Below are positions 57,935 to 64,000 of a stretch of 64,000 nucleotides of DNA, piece by piece. The DNA comes from Drosophila pseudoobscura. Taxonomy: Eukaryota > Arthropoda > Insecta > Diptera > Drosophilidae. Position 1 is the stretch's first letter. The number at the start of each line of letters is the position of its first letter. The position numbers and the translations under genes are program-made. The stretch spans positions 30,642,868-30,706,867 of the forward strand of contig NC_046681.1 in the NCBI RefSeq assembly GCF_009870125.1, given 5' to 3'. Below the pieces are notes generated by a model. The model saw nothing but the letters and a program-made list of their open reading frames with translations, was not told the DNA's origin and did no database searches.

Positions 57935-60508
57935 TTATTGTTTGTTTTCTATTTGATTGAGGATATTTGTTGTTTTGTGATGTTCAGAATTGTTTGTAGT
58001 GTTATTTATATTGTCAGTATTTTTGGGGGGAAGGTTTTGCAGTAGAGTGTGAATTTGGCTAATTGACGCCATGATGTCCTTAATACTGAGCTCAATTACG
58101 TTGAGCCTGTCTTCAAACCGCTTGTTCTCCTGTTCAGCGGGGCCCTCTGTCATTACTTTTGCAGACTGCGAGAGCGCCATCTGCTCCTCCCTCAGTCTAC
58201 TCTGAAATTTCTCTAGGTGGCTGGCGGCTGGGTTGACATTCGTGTCACCGGTTTTTGGAGCCCGTCCCTTCCCTATTCTGTCCTTCTTATGGCTGGATGT
58301 TTGCTTGCTCCTTTCTCGGTTCCTCATCTTAGAAAGCCTTTTTTTTATTTCAGTGCTGTGGAGGCTCGGCTTGGGTTGGACTGTTTTGCCTGAGAAAGGG
58401 TTAGTGAAACCCCTCCCTGGAATTTTCCGCCCTTCGACATAGTCGCCCTCATCCTTTCGATGGTCACCTGCAGTAGTGGGGCCCCCTCTGTTTGGTTGGG
58501 GGTGCCTGGAGATCTCCTCCCATACACTCGGCCTCCCTAGTGCATTCCCTATGCGCCTGTCCATATTGACAATTTTGTCGATTTTGAGCTTGCTTCTGGC
58601 AGCTTTGAAGGCCGGGCAACCCTTAAAACAACTGACATGCTCTCCGCCGCAGTTAACACATTTAGCTGGAGTGTATCTGGGTTTGGTGCATGTAGTTGAG
58701 AGATGGTCACTGGCGCACTTCATGCACTTGGGTGCGTTTTTACAGTAGTTCCTAGTGTGTCCGTAGGCCTGACATCTATGACACTGAAGCGGGTCCCTAG
58801 TCACCCATTTCCTCTCAAAAGCCACTGCCTGTCCACCTAGCTCGGAGATTTTTAAGATTTCATCATGAGAACCGTCCTGTTTATGCTCAATTTCAATTTC
58901 GAACATATTTATAGGCTGACCTGTAGACCTATGTTTCATATTGCTGGTGTATCTCACGATGTAGTGCCTTTTTTTAAGCTCAGAGGAAATCCACTCCCTT
59001 GTTGTTGAGTAATGCAAGTGTCGAAGTATATATCGAACACCTCGCTGCCCAATCTGCTGATGCGTGTGCATTGGTACTTTTTGGTCGTTGAGGAGTGTGG
59101 TGATCTTTTTATGGGCATCCATGTCAGCACATTGTATTCTGATCCCATTCCCAGGGGTACTTTTGGTTGTAAATCTACCTATTCCTGCTGTGTAGTTTAG
59201 TTTTTCCAAAAGAGGTACTATTGTTTTTACTCCTGAGATGTAAATGGAAGGTACCCTCTTACTCCTTGGCACTTCCTGCCATGGGAATAGGTCAGGCTGG
59301 TCAATCTGATCAGTATTGTTGGCAGTGAGCATTTCGCTGTGCATGCTAATTGGGGGAAGTGGCTGTCGTTGAAGATTGTTTGGCCCAGAACTGTCTTGGA
59401 ATTCCCCTGTGTCAAGATCTTTCGTATTGGAAGGTTGTGTTAATGGCTGATTTGTCTTTGTAGGGTTACGAATTTTAATTTTATTGAATTCTGAGGCAAA
59501 TCTTTTGGCAGTGTCACTCTTGAATTTAGGGGTGTTGAAATCAAGATCTTGTTTTGGTAATTCATGAAAGGATTGGTCCTCGTCTGTGGTGTCCATTTCT
59601 CTATTTTGCCTTTTTCCCGGGGTATAGTTGGGGGCTGAGAAGACAGCCATGTTAGGGAGCGTGGTTGCTGGTATATCGCTAAGCCAATTATTTATGATGT
59701 CGTTACTATTTTCTAGCTCAGTCAGAGGAGGGGATTGGGTGATAGTCATACTCGTACGGGATGCCGGGGTCAGGGATTCTAGTAGATTCTTTTTTGCTTT
59801 GATATTCGTTTTAGGAGACTTATTTTTATTTTTGGAATTGTTTGTTTTAGGTTTAGAATTGTTTTTATTTTTGTCAATATATAGATATGAATTGTCAATG
59901 GTTTTATTAGTGGCTGCATGTATTTGATCATCAGCAGCAACATCGTCAGCAACATCGTCAGCAACATTGACAGCAACATGTCTATTATCTGTATCAGCAA
60001 CATTAATGAGAAGCGGGTCAGTAAGCTCTCTCGCCGCAACATGTTGCTGGCCGTGTCGCTGTCGGGTGGAGAGAGAGAGATGATATCGTGCTCCATTTTG
60101 GAGAGTTTTCTGGAGCTTGGTTTTGGAGCCGATTCCCTGGACATCTACCGCAGGAAGGTGGCAGGCTCGCCGATCGGGCACCTTTTCAGGGAAAGTGCCG
60201 TCCTCATTGAGTGACTCCCAGGAACAAGATGGATCAACGGACATTTCGTGGAGAGGAGATGGATCTCCCCGTGCCTGTCTCAGCCCAGTTCTCTGGGGGG
60301 AGCACCCATCAAGCTCCGAGCTAGAGCTGGAAGAAAGTGTGATGCACGCACCTGTCAGATCCAGTTGAGCAATGGTTGTCTTGTCTATTCGGTGGCTGGT
60401 CTCCATTTTCTTCTCTTCCTTCTCTTCCTTCTCTTCCTTTATGCACTTTGGTCTTTGGTCCCCCATTTTTTCTTCCATGTAGTCAATTTTCCAATTCCTC
60501 GGTACCAC
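57935..60508 (-). CDS. gag: Gag-like protein, family IV copy P (857 aa)
   Basis: A Gag with a charged N-terminus (KEEKEEKEEKK), a Ser-rich and then Asn/Lys-rich low-complexity region to about residue 250, and the conserved core (DLFPWQEVPRSKRVPSIYISG, RHLHYSTTREWI). Zinc knuckles are CX2CX4HX4C at 576-589, CX2CX3HX4C at 595-607 and CX2CX3HX6C at 617-631. A basic linker, the helix SHLEKFQSRLREEQ and an Asn/Thr-rich end follow. Met11 and Met15 are alternative starts. It is closely related to family II Gag, more distantly to I and III. Confidence 0.95.
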   Translation of the reverse strand: MVPRNWKIDYMEEKMGDQRPKCIKEEKEEKEEKKMETSHRIDKTTIAQLDLTGACITLSSSSSSELDGCSPQRTGLRQARGDPSPLHEMSVDPSCSWESLNEDGTFPEKVPDRRACHLPAVDVQGIGSKTKLQKTLQNGARYHLSLSTRQRHGQQHVAARELTDPLLINVADTDNRHVAVNVADDVADDVAADDQIHAATNKTIDNSYLYIDKNKNNSKPKTNNSKNKNKSPKTNIKAKKNLLESLTPASRTSMTITQSPPLTELENSNDIINNWLSDIPATTLPNMAVFSAPNYTPGKRQNREMDTTDEDQSFHELPKQDLDFNTPKFKSDTAKRFASEFNKIKIRNPTKTNQPLTQPSNTKDLDTGEFQDSSGPNNLQRQPLPPISMHSEMLTANNTDQIDQPDLFPWQEVPRSKRVPSIYISGVKTIVPLLEKLNYTAGIGRFTTKSTPGNGIRIQCADMDAHKKITTLLNDQKVPMHTHQQIGQRGVRYILRHLHYSTTREWISSELKKRHYIVRYTSNMKHRSTGQPINMFEIEIEHKQDGSHDEILKISELGGQAVAFERKWVTRDPLQCHRCQAYGHTRNYCKNAPKCMKCASDHLSTTCTKPRYTPAKCVNCGGEHVSCFKGCPAFKAARSKLKIDKIVNMDRRIGNALGRPSVWEEISRHPQPNRGGPTTAGDHRKDEGDYVEGRKIPGRGFTNPFSGKTVQPKPSLHSTEIKKRLSKMRNRERSKQTSSHKKDRIGKGRAPKTGDTNVNPAASHLEKFQSRLREEQMALSQSAKVMTEGPAEQENKRFEDRLNVIELSIKDIMASISQIHTLLQNLPPKNTDNINNTTNNSEHHKTTNILNQIENKQ

Positions 60509-60605
60509 TACTTTCCTTGCTTTTATTTGCTTTTCTTTAATACTTTTAATGGCCTTTACTTGTATATAATTTAATTTGATTTTTTGATTTATTTGATTTT
60601 AATTA
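60509..60605 (-). other. 5' UTR of family IV copy P
   Basis: A short AT-rich leader directly abutting the 3' end of copy Q (four T at 60606-60609). Its completeness cannot be checked because no second 5' end is in the window. Confidence 0.55.
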
Positions 60606-60661
60606 TTTTAATGTGTAAACTTGCTCAGAGCACTTAGTGTGACCCTGACGCAATCTTTATT

Positions 60662-61945
60662 AATGTTCTTATTACTATTAGCAACATATAACATTATTTA
60701 TGGAAACTTACAAATTTTTTAACATTTAGGTATTTTTTTAACATTACGGTAACATTGATAAAAATATACAGAAAAATACTATACAGTTATCGATTATTGG
60801 CTTTTGTAAACAAAGTTAAGATTGGCTTTTGTTTTCTTCTTTTTTTTTGACTTAGGCATAAAATTTTTGTAACGCCGCTCCTGGACCCCTCATCCGGTGC
60901 GAAACGGAGGCATGGACGACAGGGAGACCTCCAAGCATCAGCAACGCAAGCGCGGCATCGCCTCGTCCCTCTTTTCCTGGCCGAGTCCAATCGATGCAAC
61001 TCTAAGAAGAACGGACGCATATGCTTCTTTCTGTGGATGAATATGAAACTCCTGGCTGATTTTAATATTATTTTATTTTCAGGTTTATGTTTTGTTTGTA
61101 TTTTATTTGCAGGTTTTGATTGGTTTGTTTGGAAGCTATCGTAGTAAGTGAATTAATTTGTGTTTTGGCTGATTATAAAATGTATTCTATTTGCAGGTTC
61201 AATTGGTTTATTTGGAGTTTTGCGTTGTATTTGGTAAGCGAGTCTATTTCTGTTTTGGCTGATTTTGATTGTATTTTATTTGCAGGTTTTGATTGGTTTG
61301 TTTGATGGCTATCGTAGTAAGTGAATTGATTTGTGTTTTGGCTGATTATTAAATGTATTCTATTTGCAGGTTCAATTGATTTATTTGGAGGTTTGCGTTG
61401 TATTTGGTAAGCGAGTCTATTTATGTTTTGGCTGATTTTGATTGTATTTTATTTGCAGATATTGATTGGTTCGTTTGGAAGCTAGCGTGGTAAGTAAATT
61501 AATTTGTGTTTTGACTGATTTTAATTGTATTTTATTTGCAGGTTCAATTGGTTTATTTGGAGGTGTGCGTTGAATTTGGTAAGCGAGTTTATTTCTGTTT
61601 TGGCTGATTTTAATTGTATTTTATTTGCAGATTGTGATTGGTTTGTTTGGAAGCTAGCGTGGTAAGTAAATTAATTTGTGTTTTGACTGATTTTAATTGT
61701 ATTTTATTTGCAGGTTCAATTGGTTTATTTGGAGGTGTGCGTTGAATTTGGTAAGCGAGTTTATTTCTGTTTTGGCTGATTTTGATTGTATTATATTTGC
61801 AGGTTTTGATTGGTTTGCTTGAAGGTGATTTGGTAAGCGGTTTAATTTATGTTTTGGCTGCTTTTAATAAGTTTTATTTGTAGATTTATACTTTCTGGAC
61901 TTGGTGATAATGCGTCAATCCTCACCGTAACCATTGGACCAAGTC
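60662..61945 (-). other. 3' UTR of family IV copy Q with antisense splice-site array
   Basis: Same organisation as in copy P: GC-rich block near 60870-61020, then plus-strand units with 31- and 37-nt exon-like blocks and 52-53-nt intron-like intervals (61080-61885). The order and number of units differ slightly from P. Confidence 0.72.
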
Positions 61946-62189
61946 TTAACCACTCGGCTGGAGGACGCCTTCCTTTTCATCCCCTCTGTGGTCTGGCACC
62001 ATAATTTCTTGTATACCCAATGGCTGGCCCCTGATTCCTTCAAGTATTGTCTCCCTAGTGCATTTCCCTTGAGCATACATTCCTCTGTACATGTTCATTT
62101 GCAGTTCGCAGAATCTGTCCGTGTGTTTGTTTTGTTTTTTTTTTTTTTTTTCTTTCTACGGGCTCTTATTGTCCATTTTAGCCTTTTCT
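61946..62189 (-). pseudogene. ORF2 C-terminal remnant, family IV copy Q
   Basis: It matches the last 80 or so codons of the copy P ORF2 down to the stop (TTA on the plus strand at 61946-61948), with substitutions and a long T run near 62130-62150 that breaks the frame. It is separated from the N-terminal remnant by the deletion junction at about 62200. Confidence 0.82.
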
Positions 62190-62360
62190 TCAATCTCCAA
62201 TCCAAAGTTCAGCCATTTTATTTTTGATCCCGCAGGCGTTCAAGAAAGTTGTTTTAAGCCTATTGGAGTTGGGCAGGTTAGCCCCGGTCGTGTCAAGAGT
62301 TTGTGGCGGAAAGCGATTGGAATGTGGGAAATGGCTTGCGTTATTATTGTTTGTGTTCAT
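62190..62360 (-). pseudogene. ORF2 N-terminal remnant, family IV copy Q (56 aa)
   Basis: It starts 54 nt after the gag stop, as in copy P, and encodes the first 50 or so residues (MNTNNNNASHFPH..., then NACGIKNKMAEL). The sequence then jumps across the deletion to a stop at 62190. The endonuclease catalytic glutamate and all RT motifs are lost. The FWN motif is also changed (FLN). Confidence 0.85.
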
Positions 62361-62414
62361 GTCTGTAAATTATTCGGTAGTTTAGTTAGATGTAATGTAT
62401 AGCAATGAGTTGTT

Positions 62415-63994
62415 TTATTGTTTGTTTTCTATTTGATTGAGGATATTTGTTGTTTTGTGATGTTCAGAATTGTTTGTAGTGTTATTTATATTGTCAGTAT
62501 TTTTGGGGGGAAGGTTTTGCAGTAGAGTGTGAATTTGGCTAATTGACGCCATGATGTCCTTAATACTGAGCTCAATTACATTGAGCCTGTCTTCAAACCG
62601 CTTGTTCTCCTGTTCAGCGGGGCCCTCTGTCATTACTTTTGCAGACTGCGAGAGCGCCATCTGCTCCTCCCTCAGTCTACTCTGGAATTTCTCTAGGTGG
62701 CTGGCGGCTGGGTTGACATTCGTGACACCGGTTTTTGGAGCCCGTCCCTTCCCTATTCTGTCCTTCATGTGGCTGGATGTTTGTTTGCTCCTTTCTCGGT
62801 TTCTCATCTTAGAGAGCCTTTTTTTTATTTCAGTGCTGTGAAAGCTAGGCTTGGGTTGGACAGTTCTGCCTGAGAAAGGGTTAGTGAAGCCCCTCCCTGG
62901 AATTTTCCGCCCTTCAACATAGTCGCCTTCATCCTTTGATTGGTCACCTGCAGTAGTGGGGCCCCATCTGTTTGGTTTGGGGTGCCTGGAGATCTCCTCC
63001 CATACACTCGGCTTTCCTAATGCCTTCCCTATGCGCCTGTCCATATTGACAATTTTGTCGATTTTGAGCTTGCTTCTGGCAGCTTTGAAGGCCGGGCAAC
63101 CCTTAAAACAACTGACATGCTCTCCGCCGCAGTTAACACATTTGGCAGGGGTGTATCTGGGTTTGGTGCATGTAGTTGAGAGATGGTCGCTGGCGCACTT
63201 CATGCACTTGGGTGCGTTTTTACAGTAATTCCTTGTGTGTCCGTAGGCCTGACATCTATGACACTGAAGCGGGTCCCTAGTCACCCATTTCCTCTCAAAA
63301 GCCACTGCCTGTCCACCTAGCTCGGAGATTCTTAAGATTTCATCATGAGAACCGTCCTGTTTATGCTCAATTTCAATTTCGAACATATTTATAGGCTGAC
63401 CTGTAGACCTATGTTTCATATTGCTGGTGTATCTCACGATGTAGTGCCTTTTTTTAAGCTCAGAGGAAATCCACTCCCTTGTTGTTGAGTAATGCAAGTG
63501 TCGAAGTATATATCGAACACCTCGCTGCCCAATCTGCTGATGCGTGTGCATTGGTACTTGTTGGTCGTTGAGGAGTGTGGTGATCTTTTTATGGGCATCC
63601 ATGTCAGCACATTGTATTCTGATCCCATTCCCAGGGGTACTTTTGGTTGTAAATCTACCTATTCCTGCTGTGTAGTTTAGTTTTTCCAAAAGAGGTACTA
63701 TTGTTTTTACTCCTGAGATGTAAATGGAAGGTACCCTCTTACTCCTTGGCACTTCCTGCCATGGGAATAGGTCAGGCTGGTCAATCTGATCAGTATTGTT
63801 GGCAGTGAGCATTTCGCTGTGCATGCTAATTGGGGGAAGTGGCTGTCGTTGAAGATTGTTTGGCCCAGAACTGTCTTGGAATTCCCCTGTGTCAAGATTT
63901 TTCATATTGGAAGGTTGTGTTAATGGCTGATTTGTCTTTGTAGGGTTACGAATTTTAATTTTATTGAATTCTGAGGCAAATCTTTTGGCAGTGT
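62415..63994 (-). CDS. gag: Gag-like protein, family IV copy Q (partial)
   Basis: It matches the C-terminal 520 or so residues of the copy P Gag with few substitutions, including all three zinc knuckles, and is open throughout. Similarity holds up to DTAKRF; the last six bases of the window differ from copy P. The apparent Met at 63998 is therefore unlikely to be the native start. Gag has stayed open while ORF2 was deleted, parallel to families II and III. Confidence 0.9.
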
Positions 63995-64000
63995 CCATTT

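Larger units (their letters stand above)
52995..60605 (-). mobile_element. Family IV autonomous non-LTR retrotransposon, full-length copy P
   Basis: A complete element of about 7.6 kb with a short 5' UTR (about 97 bp), gag, ORF2 and a 3' UTR of about 1.5 kb. Both ORFs are intact. The tail is six T at 52989-52994. The 3' terminal 45 bp and Gag are homologous to family II; the ORF2 start matches the family II stump. It is the only complete family IV element here and a candidate RT donor for family II. Confidence 0.95.
60610..64000 (-). mobile_element. Family IV element copy Q with internal ORF2 deletion, cut by window edge
   Basis: The 3' UTR and Gag closely match copy P, but the region between them is only about 0.5 kb instead of 3.4 kb. 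It holds the end of ORF2 joined to its beginning at about 62200. Q is therefore a gag-only derivative of an autonomous element. AATAAA (TTTATT) is at 60656. Confidence 0.93.

Noticed and set aside
63994..64000. Start codon of copy Q Gag at 63998
   Set aside because: The last bases differ from copy P, where the frame continues for more than 300 codons upstream; the Met is probably due to divergence or a junction at the window edge.

Overview
The window looks like a drosophilid telomere: a dense head-to-tail array of non-LTR (jockey-clade, HeT-A/TART/TAHRE-type) retrotransposons with no host gene. Every element is on the minus strand. Each begins on the left with a short T-tract, which is the 3' oligo(A) tail of the sense strand, and its 5' end lies to the right, usually abutting the tail of the next element. 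There are no LTRs, and I saw no target-site duplications. In Drosophila such tails face the centromere, so the left edge is probably proximal and the right edge points to the chromosome end. I did not identify the species.

I separate five families plus one orphan fragment; the names are mine. Family I is autonomous (Gag plus EN-RT ORF2, TART-like): copy A (1-4565, cut by the window), full copy B (4578-11260) and 5'-truncated copy C (11267-13823). Family II is gag-only and carries a decayed ORF2 start: D (13833-18080), J (41019 to about 46030) and K (46868-48421, 3' UTR only). Family III is gag-only and HeT-A-like: four full-length tandem copies E, F, G and H (18095-38840) and truncated I (38855-41015). 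Family IV is autonomous: P (52995-60605, full length) and Q (60610 to the right edge), which lost about 3 kb from inside ORF2. Family V is autonomous by descent, but only two 5'-truncated copies remain: L (48422-51013) and N (51015-52988). Fragment M (about 46030-46867) is a 3' UTR piece, probably a diverged relative of family III.

The structure that coding content does not explain is on the plus (antisense) strand of the 3' UTRs. Families II, III, IV and V, and fragment M, carry intron-like units there: GTAAGT/GTACGT/GTGAGT donors, pyrimidine-rich tracts and CAG/TAG acceptors, with intron lengths of about 52-53 nt (II, IV, V) or 70-74 nt (III, M). They flank short exons and are often tandemly repeated as whole exon+intron units. 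Families I, III and V also share a 3'-end layout in which an inverted repeat lies between AATAAA and the tail. A CTGGTCCGG motif recurs in the 3' UTRs of I, II and III. Nearly all families end with an ACACATC-like motif just before the tail.

Functionally, the autonomous elements encode the nucleic-acid-binding Gag (three CCHC knuckles) and the endonuclease/reverse transcriptase needed for terminal addition. The gag-only families presumably borrow RT in trans. Family II and copy Q look like two stages in the conversion of an autonomous element into a gag-only one.
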